Assembly (NCBI GenBank): GCA_036267135.1
Contig: DATAWQ010000151.1
Location: 1 to 64,000 of the forward strand
Reading direction: 5' to 3'
DNA length: 64,000 bases
Origin: PALSA-505 sp036267135
GTDB lineage: Bacteria > Actinomycetota > Actinomycetes > Streptosporangiales > Streptosporangiaceae
Part shown: piece by piece, positions 1 through 12,100 of the stretch
Layout: the number at the start of each line of letters is the position of its first letter
How positions within the stretch are numbered: position 1 is the stretch's first letter
Notes under the pieces: model-generated
The model's input: only the letters and a program-made list of their open reading frames with translations
Database searches by the model: none
Told to the model about the DNA's origin: nothing
Translations under genes and position numbers: made by a program

Positions 1-1565
1 CCGCCAAACCAGCCGCCACCCCCGCCACCGGCCCCTCCTCCAGCGCCAGCAACGACACCACACCCACCACCCCGCCAGCCGCTCCGCCGTCCTCACCACC
101 AGCCAGCGCGCCGCGGATCCGGGCGGCCAGCCCCTCCCGCCCGTCCCCCCCAGCCTCGATGACAGTCACCCGCGCGCCCCGCGCCGCCAGCACCCGCCCG
201 CAATCACCCGCCAGCCCCTCCCCGGCCTGCCCGGCCGGGACCACCAGCAGCCACCTCCCGGCCAGCATCGCCGGGCCCGGGTCAGCCACCGGCACCCACG
301 ACACCCGGTACCGCCACCCCGCCGCCACCGACCGATCCAGCTCCCGCCGCCGCCAGGCCGCCAACGCCGGCACCACCTCACTAAACGGCCGCCCCCCATC
401 GACCGCCAGCGTCCCCGCCAGCCCCGCCACATCCCCACCTTCCACCGCCGCCCAGAACCGCGCCTCCACCCCATCCCCGCCCACCACCGGGGCAGCCGCC
501 GGACGCGTGGCGCCCAGCCAGTACCGCTGCCGCCTAAACGCATACGTCGGCAACTCCACCCGGCCCCCGCCCCCTAGCACCGCACCCCAATCCACCGGCG
601 CCCCACCCACAAACGCCTCCGCCAGCGCCCGCACCAACCGGCCCGCCCCGCCGTTGTCCCGCTCTAGCGTCCCGCACACCACCGTCCCGGCCACCCCCGC
701 ATCCAGCGCCGTCTCGGAGACCGCCGCCGTCAGCACCGGATGCGCCGACACCTCTACAAACCGGCCAACCCCCTCCGCCACCAGCGCCCGCACCGCGTCG
801 GCAAACCGCACCGTCTGCCGCACGTTCGCATACCAGTACCCCGCATCAAGCTCCGCCCCCTCCACCCACCGGCACGCCACCGTCGAATACAACGGCACCC
901 GCCCCGCCACCGGCACAATCCCCGCCAGCTCCATCCCCAGCGGCCCCGCCAGCTCCTCCACCCGCGCCGAATGCGCCACAAAATCAGTCGCCGGAATCGC
1001 CCACCGCAACACCCGCCGCGCCGACAACTCACCCTCCAGCTCCACCAGCGCATCCCGGTCACCCGACACCACCGTCGCCGCCGGGCCATTAACCGCCGCC
1101 ACCGACAACCGCCCCTCCCACCGGCCCACCAACTCACCCACCGCCGCCGCCGGCATCACCACCGACAACATCCCGCCCCGCGCATCCAGCCGCGACAGCA
1201 ACCGGCTGCGCACCGCTACCACCCGCGCCGCATCTTCCAGTGACAAAATCCCCGCCACACACGCCGCCGCGATCTCCCCCTGCGAATGCCCCACCACCGC
1301 ATCCGGGGTCACCCCCGCCGCCTGCCACACCGCCGCCAGCGACACCATCACTGCCCACAACACCGGCTGCACCACCTCCGCCGCCGCCAACGCCGGCGCA
1401 CCCGGCGCACCCGCCACCACCTCCCGCAACGACCAATCCACAAACGGCGCCAGCGCCTGCTCACACTCCGCCAGCCGCGCCGCGAACACCGGGCACGACC
1501 CCACCAGCTTCCGCCCCATCCCCACCCCCTGCGACCCCTGACCAGGAAACACAAACACCGTCCGG
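1..1565 (-). repeat. AT-to-KR tract of module 3, near-duplicate of module 1 tract
   Basis: Bases about 1-1565 closely match about 9180-10840 in the same orientation. For example the stretch around 285-420 and that around 9545-9680 differ at only a few positions, and the AT hot-spot text around residues 800 and 3890 is the same. Module 2 shares the KR-side block but not the AT core, which fits AT replacement or gene conversion within the PKS. The degree of identity was judged by eye only. Confidence 0.8.
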
Positions 1566-3140
1566 CCCACCCCACCCGGCGGAACCTGACCCACCACTAC
1601 ACCCGCCCCCGGCTCCCCAGCTACCACCGACCCCAGACCACCCACCAGCTCAGCCGACTCAGCACCAAGCGCCACCGCACGGTGCCCAAACACCGACCGC
1701 GACGTCGCCAGCGACCACGCCACATCCCCCACATCCACCCCCGGCTGCCCCCGCAACCACCCCGCCAGCCGCTCCGCCTGACCCACCAAACCCGCGGCCG
1801 ACCGCCCAGACACCACCCACGGCATCACATCACCCGACAACACCGGCACAGGTCCAGACACCACAGCGGTCTCATCATCGGCGGGAGGCTCGGCCAGGAT
1901 CACGTGCGCGTTGGTGCCGCCGATCCCGAAGGCCGACACCCCGGCCCGGCGCCGACGGCCCCCGGCCTGCCAGGGCACCGGCTCGGTCAGCAGCCGCACC
2001 TCACCCGCCGACCAATCCACGTGCGGCGACGGCTCCTCCGCATGCAGGGTGCGTGGCAACTGCTCGTGCTGCAGGGCCAGCACCATCTTGATCAGCCCGG
2101 CCGCGCCCGCCGCCTGCTGCGCGTGCCCGATATTGGACTTGATGGAGCCCAGCCACAGCGCCTGGTCGGCGGGGCGGTCCTGCCCGTAGGTGGCCAGCAG
2201 CGCCTGCGCCTCGATCGGATCCCCCAGCGGAGTACCCGTCCCGTGCGCCTCCACCGCGTCCACCTCATGAGCCGCCAGCCCCGCATTGGCCAGCGCGGTC
2301 CGGATCACCCGCTGCTGCGACGGCCCGTTCGGCGCGGTCAGCCCGTTGGAGGCGCCGTCCTGGTTGATCGCGCTGCCCGCCACCACCGCCAGCACCCGGT
2401 GCCCGTTCCGCCGCGCGTCCGACAGCCGCTCCACCACCACGACGCCGGTGCCCTCGGCCACACCCATGCCGTCCGCACCCGCCGAAAACGCCTTGCACCG
2501 CCCATCCGGCGCCAGCCCCAGCGACTGGCTGAACTCGGTGAACATCACCGGAGTGCCCGACACGAACACGCCACCGGCCAGCGCCAGCGTGCACTCACCC
2601 GACCGCAGCGCCTGACAAGCCAGATGCAGCGCCACCAGCGACGACGAACACGCCGTGTCCACCGTCACCGCCGGGCCCTCCAAGCCCAGGCTGTAAGCCA
2701 CCCGCCCGGACAACACGCTGGACAACGTGCCCGTCAGCAGATGTCCGTCAGGACTTTCCGGCCCTCCCGCGGTGGTGCCGTATCCGGAGAAGGTCGCCCC
2801 GGCGAAGATGCCGGTGGCGGACCCGCGCAGGGTTCCGGGGTCGATCCCGGCTCGTTCCAGTGCCTCCCAGGCGGTCTCCAGCAGCAGCCGCTGCTGCGGG
2901 TCCATCCCCAGGGCCTCCCGCGGGCTGATGCCGAAGAATCCCGCGTCGAACTCAGCCGCGTCGTAAACGAACCCGCCCTCCCGCACCGGAGAGGTCCCGT
3001 CCATGTCCCAGCCCCGGTCCGCCGGGAACTGCCCGACCACGTCCCGGCCCGACGCGAGCAGTTCCCACAGGTCATCCGGCTCCCGGACGCCACCTGGGTA
3101 CCGGCAGCCCATCCCGACGATCACCACCGGCTCGTCGAGC
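1..3140 (-). other. PKS module 3: KS-AT-KR, cut by window edge
   Basis: KS spans about 1890-3140 with Cys3309 in DTACSS and EAHGTGT. AT spans about 640-1565, with GHSQG at about residue 3763, VVQP and the same FVAH variant as module 1. The KR structural half begins near base 500 and runs off the left edge before its catalytic motifs, so its activity, and any following domains, cannot be judged. No DH lies between AT and KR. Confidence 0.9.
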
Positions 3141-6100
3141 GCCGTGACCGTCACGGGGGCAGACGCGGCCGTCCGATCGCCCAGCAGTTCGGCACGCAGA
3201 TAGGCGGCGAGCGCCACGGCGCTGGGATAGTCGAAGACCAGGGTGGCCGGCAGCGGCAGGGCGGTGGCGGCGCTGAGCCGGTCGCGCAGTTCGACGGCGG
3301 TCAGGGAGTCGAACCCGAGTTCACTGAACGCGCGGGTGGGCTCGATCGCCTCTGCGGAGGGGTATTCCAGCACGGCGGCGGCCTCGCTGCAGACCAGGCC
3401 GGTGAGCATCCGGTCTTGCTCGGCTGAGGACAGCCCGGCCAGCCTCTGGGCCAGCACGGCAGCCGCCCCGTTACCTTCGGCCGGCACCCCGGTACCGGCG
3501 CTGACCAGTGCCTGCGCGACCTCGGGCAGATCACCGATCAGTGGGCTGGGCCGACGCAGTGTGAACGCCGGGGCGAACCGGGCCCAGTCCACATCCGCCA
3601 CCGTGACCTGTGACTCGCCGCCATCGAGCGCCTGCGCCAGCGCGCGCATCGCCTGGCCGGGATCCAGCATCCCCAGCCCGCGGCGGCGCAGCGCCTCCTT
3701 GCCCTCGCCCACGCTCATGCCGCCGCCGTCCCAGGGGCCCCAGGCCACCGAGGTAGCCGCCAGCCCGCGCGAACGCCGGTTGTCGGCCAGCGCGTCCAGG
3801 AACGTGTTGGCCGCGGCATAACCCGGCTGCAGCCCGCTGCCCCACACCGCCGAGATCGAGGAGAACAGCACGAACGCGTCCAGACCCAGGCCTGCGGTCA
3901 GCTCATCCAGCACCGCCGCCCCGCCCGCCTTGGCCGCCACCACCCCGGCCAGCTCCGCCACCGTGGTGTCGCCCACCGCGGTCAACTGCTCCACCCCCGC
4001 GGTGTGCATGACGCTGGTCAGGGGTGGGCCGCTGGTGGCGATGCGGTCCAGCAGCCCGGCCAGCTGCGGCCGTGATCCCGCGTCACAGGCGGCCACCTGC
4101 ACGCACGCCCCGGCTCCGGCCACCGCCGCGGCCAGCCCCGCCACTCCGGTCGCCGCCGGCCCCGACCGCGAGGTCAGCACCACCCGAGGCGCGCCCAGCC
4201 CCGCCATCCACCGGGCCACATGCCCGCCAATCGCCCCGGTGCCACCCGTCACCAGCACCGTCCCCGACGGCACCCACGTCCCTTCCCCGCCGGGCTGCGG
4301 AGCGCGCACCAGCCGCCGGGCCAGCACCCCGGCCGGGCGGATCGCCACCTGATCCTCCCCGCACCCCGCCAGCATGCCCGCCAGCCGCGCCCCGACCCGT
4401 TCATCCCAGGCCCCCGGCAGGTCCACCAGACCGCCCCACCGGTCGGGATGCTCCAGCCCCGCCACCCGGCCCAGCCCCCACGCCTGCGCCTGCACCGCAC
4501 TGGCCAGCGCCTCCCCGCCCACCGCCACCGCACCCTGGGTCAGCACCCACAACCGGGCAGCGATCCCCGCATCGCCCAGCGCCTGCACCAGCCCCAGCGT
4601 CCCCGCCAAACCACCCGCCACCACCGGCCACCCCGCCACCGGCGCCTCCTCCAGCGCCAGCAACGACACCACCCCAGCCACCGCCCCACCGTCGCCCTCG
4701 ACCAGCCCCGCCACCGCCTCGCCGATCTGGGCCGCCAACTCCGCACGCCCCGCGCCTGGCCCGGCCTGCACCGTGACCACCTCGGCCCCGCGGGCTTGCA
4801 GCGTCGCGGCACACTGCCCGGCCAGTTCTCCGGCCTGCCCGCCGGGGGTCACCAGCAGCCACGTCCCGTCCAGCCGCACCGTCCCCGGGTCGGCCACCGG
4901 CACCCACGACACCCGGTACCGCCACCCCACCGCCACCGACCGGTCCAGCTCACGCCGCCGCCACGACGCCAGGGCCGGCAGCACCTCACAGAACGGCCGC
5001 TGCCCATCCACCGCCAGTGTGCCCGCCAGGCTGTCGAGGTCCCCGCCTTCCACCGCCGCCCAAAACGCCGCCTCGGCTTCGGTGCCCGCACCATCCCCAC
5101 CCACCGCAGGAACCACGGCCACACGCTGCAGCCAATACCGCCGCCGCTGAAACGCATACGTCGGCAACTCCACCCGCACCCCGCCACCCAAAACCGCACC
5201 CCAATCCACCGGCGCATCCTGCACATGCACCTGCGCCAAAGCCCTCATCAGCGCGGCCGGCGTCTCCTCCTTCCGGGGCCGCAGCAGCGGGACGAAAGCC
5301 ACCTCCGGTCCAGGCTCCCCCTCCGGGCTGGCCAGAGCGGCCGGCCCCATCGCCGACAACGTTCCGTCCGGGCCGATCTCCACGACGATCGAGACGCCCT
5401 GCGCCGTCAGCGTCTCCAGCGCCGCGGCGAACCGCACCGGCTCCCGCGCCTGCCGCGGCCAGTAGCCCGCCTCTGGGCTGGTCACCAGTTCGCCGGCTAG
5501 CGCCCCTGCCCATGGCACCTGCGGCGCGGCGTACCGCAGACCGGCAGCGACCTGACTCAGCTCGGCCAGCATCGGTTCCATCCGCGGCGAATGGAACGCG
5601 TGGGAGACCCGCAGCCGCCGTACCCGCCGCCCCTGCTCCTGCCCCCACGCCATCACCTGTTCGACGGCATCCGCATCGCCCGACACCACCACCGACGACG
5701 GGCCGTTCACCGCGGCCAGCGCGACCCGTCCCGCCAGCGGCTCCAGCACCGGTGCCAGCTCGGCTTCCCCGGCGGCCACCGCCGCCATCGCGCCGCCCTC
5801 CGGCAGCGCTTGCATCAGCCGGCCCCGCGCCGCCACCAGCCGGCACGCGTCCTCCAGCGACAAAACTCCGGCCGCATAGGCGGCGGCGATCTCCCCTACC
5901 GAATGACCCGCCACCGCATCAGGCCGGATGCCGCACGCGGCCAGCATGGCCACCAGCCCGGTCTCCACCGCGAACAGGCCCGCCTGTGCGAACACTGTCT
6001 GATCAGCCCGCTCATCCTCGTCACCGCCCAGCACCACCTCCCGCACCGGCAACCCCAGCTCGGCTTCCAGCAACCCGCACGCCGCGTCGAACGCCGCCGC

Positions 6101-9100
6101 GAAGACGGGGCTGCACGCGTACAGCTCGCGCCCCATCCCCGCCCGCTGACTGCCCTGACCCGCGAACACAAAACCCACCCGGCCACCACCGGGCAGGACC
6201 CGGCCGGTCACCACCCCGGGGGCGGACTGCCCGGCCGCCACCGCGGCCAGCCCCGCCACCAGTTCCGCCCGGTCTCCACCCAGCACGACCGCCCGGTGCG
6301 TGAACGCCGCCCGGGTGACCGCCAGCGACCAGGCCACGTCACCCGTGGCCAGGCCGGGCTGGTCTGTCACCCAGGCCGCCAGCCGCCTCGCCTGGCTCGC
6401 CAGTGCGTCGGCACTACGACCCGAGATCACCCACGGCACCGCGTCACCGGTCAGCACCGGCGTCGCGGGCTCGGGCGCCGCCTCCGGGACCGCGTCCTCA
6501 GTCGCGGGGGGTTCGGCCAGGATGACGTGCGAGTTGGTGCCGCTGATACCGAACGAGGAGACGCCGGCCCGGCGCGGCTGATCCCCGGCCGGCCAGCGCA
6601 CCGGCTCGGTCAGCAGCCGGACGTGTCCCGCCGACCAGTCCACGTGCGGGGATTTTTCGTCCGCGTGCAGGGTCCGCGGCAACTGCTCGTGCTGCAGCGC
6701 CAGCACCATCTTGATCACCCCGGCCACCCCGGCCGCGTGCTGAGCGTGCCCGAAGTTGGATTTCACCGATCCGAGCCACAGCGCCCGGTCCTCGGACCGG
6801 TCTTGCCCGTAAGTGGCCAGCAGTGCCTGCGCCTCGATCGGATCGCCCAGCGGAGTGCCGGTGCCGTGTGCCTCCACCGCGTCTACCTGGCCGGCCGCTA
6901 TCCCCGCATTGGCCAGTGCATCCCTGATCACCCGCTGCTGGGAGGGACCGTTGGGGGCGGTCAGCCCGTTGGAGGCACCGTCCTGGTTCACCGCGCTGCC
7001 CGCCACCACGGCCAGCACCCGGTGTCCCAGCCGCCGGGCGTCCGACAGCCGCTCCAGTACCAGCACGCCCGCCCCCTCGGCCATGCCCATGCCGTTAGCG
7101 GCGGCCGAGAATGCTTTGCTCCGCCCGTCGGGGGCGAGGCCCAACTGCTGGCTGGACCACACCAGCCACGCCGGGCTGGCCAGCACCGCCACGCCGCCGG
7201 CCAGCGCCATACCGCACTCCCCCGCTCGCAGCGCCTGGCAAGCCAGGTGCAAAGCCACCAGCGAAGAGGAACACGCGGTGTCCACCGTGACCGCCGGACC
7301 CTCCAGACCCAGCGTGTAGGCCACCCGTCCGGAGATCACGCTGGACGTGGTGCCGGTCAGCAGGTGTCCCTCGAGGTGACCGGCGTCCTCCCCCGGAACG
7401 GGGCCGTACCCGGAGAAGGTCGCGCCCGCGAACACCCCGGTTCGCGAGCCGCGCAGCGTACCGGGGTCGATCCCGGCCTGTTCCAGCGCCTCCCAGGAGG
7501 TTTCCAGCAGCAGCCGCTGCTGCGGGTCCATCGCCAGCGCCTCCCGCGGCGAAATGCTGAAGAACCCAGCGTCGAACTCGCCCGCCGCGTAAACGAACCC
7601 TCCCTCACGCACAGACGACGACTCAGGATGGGCCGAATCGGAGCCGAATAGCCTCTCGTTGTCCCAGCCCCGGTCGCTCGGCAAACCCCCGACCGTGTCG
7701 CCCCCGGCGGCCAGCAGATCCCAGAACTCCCCGGGCGAGGACACCCCGCCGGGGTACCGGCAGCCCATGCCCACGATCGCCACCGGCTCGTCGGCCGCCG
7801 CCACCACCTGAACGACCCGGGCGCCATCCGCGACACCTGCCAGCCGCGACCGCAAAAACTCCGCCGTGGTCACTGGGCTGGGATAGTCGAACAGCAAGGT
7901 GGCCGGCAGTTGCAGGCCGGTCGCGGCGGCAAGCCGGTTGCGAAGCTCGACAGCGGTCAGGGAGTCAAAGCCCATCTCGCTGAAGGCCCGGGCCGGCTCC
8001 ACGGTGTCGAGGGAAGGATGCCCTAGGACGGCGGCGGCCTCGTCCCGGACCAGGTCGGTCAGCATCCGGTCCTGCTCGGCCCGCGGCAGGGCGGCCAGCC
8101 GCTGGGCTAGTCCGCCGCTGTTGGTGACGGCAGGAGCAGACTCGCGGGCCTCGGGCAGGTCCCGCAGGAACGGAATCTGCGTCAGATCCGCCGTGCCGGA
8201 GGCGGACGCCAGCTTGGCCCAGTCGATGTCGGCCATGGTCAGCGTGCTGTCCGCACCTTCCAGCGCCTGTCCGAGAGCCTTGAGCGCCAGGTCCGGGTCC
8301 ATCATCCGCAGGCCGAGACGGCGTACCTGCGCCCCGCCTTCGCCGGCGCTCATCCCGCCGCCGTCCCAGGGCCCCCAGGCCACCGACATGGCCACCAGCC
8401 CGCGCGAGCGCCGGTTTTCGGCCAGCGCGTCCAGGAAGGTGTTCGCCGCCGCGTAGTTGCCCTGCCCGGCGCTACCGAAGGTGGCCGCGGCCGAGGAGAA
8501 CAACACGAAGGCGTCGAGGTCCAGGCCGGCGGTCAGCTCATCCAGGTGCCGCGCGCTGTCCGCCTTGCCGCTCAGTACCGTGCCCAGATCCGCAGCGGTC
8601 AGGTTGTCCAGCAGCCGGTCGTCTAGGGCGCCAGCGGTATGCATCACGCTGGTCAGTGGTGGGCCGCTGGTGGCGATGCGGCCGATCAGCCCGGCCAGCT
8701 GCGGCCGCTGTCCGGCATCACACGCGGCCACTTCCACATTGATCCCGGCCCCGGCCAAGCCCGCGGCCAGCCCGGCCACCCCGTCGGCACCCGGGCCGCC
8801 ACGCGAGGCCAGCACTACTCGCGGCGCGCCCAGCCCCGTCACCCACCGGGCCACGTGCCCGCCGATCGCGCCGGTGCCGCCGGTGACCAGCACCGTGCCC
8901 GACGGCGCCCACGCACCATCTCCACCAGCCTGCGGAGCCCGCACCAGCCGCCGCACCAGCACCGCCGCCGCACGGATCGCAACCTGGTCCTCTCCACACC
9001 CCGCCAGCACCCCGCACAGCCGCGCCGCCACCCGCTTATCCCAACCCCCCGGCAGGTCCACCAGACCACCCCACCGGTCGGGATGCTCCAGCCCCGCCAC

Positions 9101-12100
9101 CCGGCCCAACCCCCACACCTGCGCCTGCACCGGGCTGACCAGCACCTCCCCACCCGCTGCCACCGCCCCCTGGGTCAGCACCCACAACGGCGCAGCGACC
9201 CCCGCATCACCCAGCGCCTGCACCAGCGCCAGCGTCCCCGCCAAACCACCCGCCACCCCGGCCACCGGCCCCTCAGCCACCCCCAGCAACGACACCACGC
9301 CCGCCACACCGCCGAGGCTCTCCTCCACACCCCGATCGGCCGACCCGTCCGCGCCAGCATCCAGCGCGCTTGTGATGCGTGCCGCAAGCTCTTCCCGCCC
9401 GTCCGCGCCCGGCCCGGCCTGCACCGTGATGACCTCGGCCCCCCGGTCCAGCAGCGCCGCGGCGCACTGCCCGGCCAATTCCCCGGCCTGCTCAGCCGGC
9501 ACCACCAGCAGCCACGTTCCGGCCAGCCGCACCGGACCCGGGTCGGCCACCGGCACCCACGACACCCGGTACCGCCACCCCGCCGCCACCGACCGGTCCA
9601 GCTCCCGCCGCCGCCAGGCCGCCAGCGCCGGCACCACCTCACTAAACGGCCGCCCCGCATCCACCGCCAGCGTCCCCGTCAAGCCTTCGAGATCCCCGCC
9701 TTCCACCGCCGCCCAAAACGCCGCCTCCGCCTGTGTGCCCGCACCGTCGCCGCCCACCGCCACCGGCCCCCGCCCCGGCCGCAGCCAGTACCGCTGCCGC
9801 TGGAACGCATACGTCGGCAAGTCCACCTGCTCACCGCCGCCCAGTACCGCGGCCCAGTCCACCGGCGCGCCCCCCACCCACGCCGCCGCCAGCGACCGCG
9901 TCAGCCGCCCCGCTCCGCCGTCCTCCCGCTCCAGCGTCCCGGTCACCAGCACGCCCGCCACCCCGGCGTCCTGCGCGGTCTCGGTGACCGCCGCGGTCAG
10001 CACCGGATGCGCCGACACCTCGATGAACCGGCCGTATCCCTCACCCGCCAGCGCCCGAACCCCTTCCTCGAACCGCACGGTCTGCCGCACATTCGCGTAC
10101 CAGTACTCCGCATCCAGCTCGGGGCCTTCCACCCACCGGCACTCCACCGTCGAAAACATCGGGATCCGCCGCGCCACGGGTTCGATCCCCGCCAGCTCCG
10201 CGGCCAGCGGGCCCACCAGTTCCTCCACCCGCGCCGAGTGCGCCACGAAGTCAGTGGCCGGAATCGCCCACCGCAGCACCCGCCGCGCCGACAACTCCGC
10301 CTCCAGCTCCACCAGCGCCCGCGGATCACCCGACACCACCGTCGTGGCAGGCCCGTTCACCGCCGCCACCGACAATCGGTCCGCCCACCGCTCGGCCAGC
10401 AACCCCCGCACCGCCGCCACCGGCATCACCACCGACAACATTCCCCCGCCCGACCCCAGCGCGGACAGCAACCGCGATCGCACCGCCACCACCTTCGCCG
10501 CATCCTCCAGCGACAAAATCCCCGCCACGCACGCCGCCGCGATCTCCCCCTGCGAATGACCCACCACCGCATCCGGCACCACCCCCGCCGCCTGCCACAC
10601 CGCCGCCAGCGACACCATCACCGCCCACAACACCGGCTGCACCACCTCCGCCGCCTCCAGCGCCGGCGCCCCTGACGCCCCGGCGACCACCTCCCCCAGC
10701 GACCAGTCGACATGCGGCGCCAGTGCCGCCTCACACTCCGCCAGCCGCGCCGCGAACACTGGAGACGAGCCGACCAGTTCCCGGCCCATCCCCACCCACT
10801 GCGTCCCCTGCCCAGGAAACACAAACACCGTCTGCCCGGCCCCGCCCGGCCGCGCCTGCCCCGACACCACATCGGGCCCCGGCGCCGCCACCACCCGGGC
10901 CAGCCCGGCCAGCAGTTCCTCCCGCCCCGACCCCAGCACGACCGTCCGATGCGAAAGCTCAGCTCGCGACGTGGCCAGCGACCACGCCACATCGGCCGGA
11001 TCCAAGCTCGGCCGTTCCCCCACCCACTCCGCCAGCCGTCCCGTCTGGGCCACCAGACTCTCGGCCGACCGCCCCGACACCATCCATGGCACCACGCCCG
11101 CTCCGTCAGCCAGCACCGGCGGCACCGGCTCATCGGCCGGCTCGGGCACCGCCGGCGGGTCTGCCTGGGCCGAGGCGTCCTCGGCCGCGGGTGGGTCGGC
11201 CAGGATGATGTGTGCGTTGGTGCCACCGATGCCGAAGGCCGAGACGCCCGCCCGGCGCGGCCGCTCGCCGCCGGCCGACCAGGACACCGGCTCGGTCAGC
11301 AGCCGCACCTCACCCGCTGTCCAGTCGACGTGCCCAGACGGCCCGGCGACGTGCAACGTCTTAGGCAGCTCTTCGTGCTGCAGGGCCATCACCATCTTGA
11401 TCAGCCCGGCGGCGCCCGCCGCAGCCTGGGCGTGACCGATGTTGGACTTGATGGACCCCAGCCACAGCGGACGGCCATCGGGCCGGTCTTGTCCGTAGGT
11501 GGCCATCAGCGCCTGCGCCTCGATTGGGTCCCCCAGCACCGTGCCCGATCCGTGCGCCTCGACCGCGTCCACCTGGTCGGCCATTACTCCCGCGTCGGCC
11601 AGCGCGGCCTGGATCACCCGCTGCTGGGCGGGGCCGTTGGGGGCGGTCAGCCCGTTAGAGGCCCCGTCCTGGTTCACCGCACTGCCCGCCACCACCGCCA
11701 GCACCCGGTGCCCATTCCGCCGCGCATCCGATAGCCGCTCCACCACAAGCACCCCGGCGCCCTCGGCCCAGCCCGATCCGTCGGCCGAGTCCGCGAACGA
11801 CTTGCACCGACCGTCCACCGACATGCCCCGCTGGCGTGAGAAGCCCACGAACACGCCGGGGGTGGCCATCACGGTGACCCCGCCGGCCAGCGCCAGTGTG
11901 CACTCCCCGGCCCGCAGCGCCCGGCAGGCCAGGTGCATCGCCACCAGCGACGACGAGCACGCGGTGTCCACCGTCACCGTCGGGCCTTCCATGCCGAAGG
12001 TGAAGGCGACCCGTCCCGACAGGATGCTGGTCGCGTTGCCCGTCAGCAGATGCCCGTCTCCCACCTCGCTGTCGGCCGGCTGGCCCAGGCCGTAGGCCGA

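Noticed and set aside
159..12095. Many long plus-strand open frames (up to about 713 codons at 1286-3427) across the PKS region
   Set aside because: They are mirror frames of the minus-strand PKS, of extreme Pro/Arg/His/Ala composition with no domain motifs, while the minus frame holds all KS, AT, KR and ACP signatures in order.
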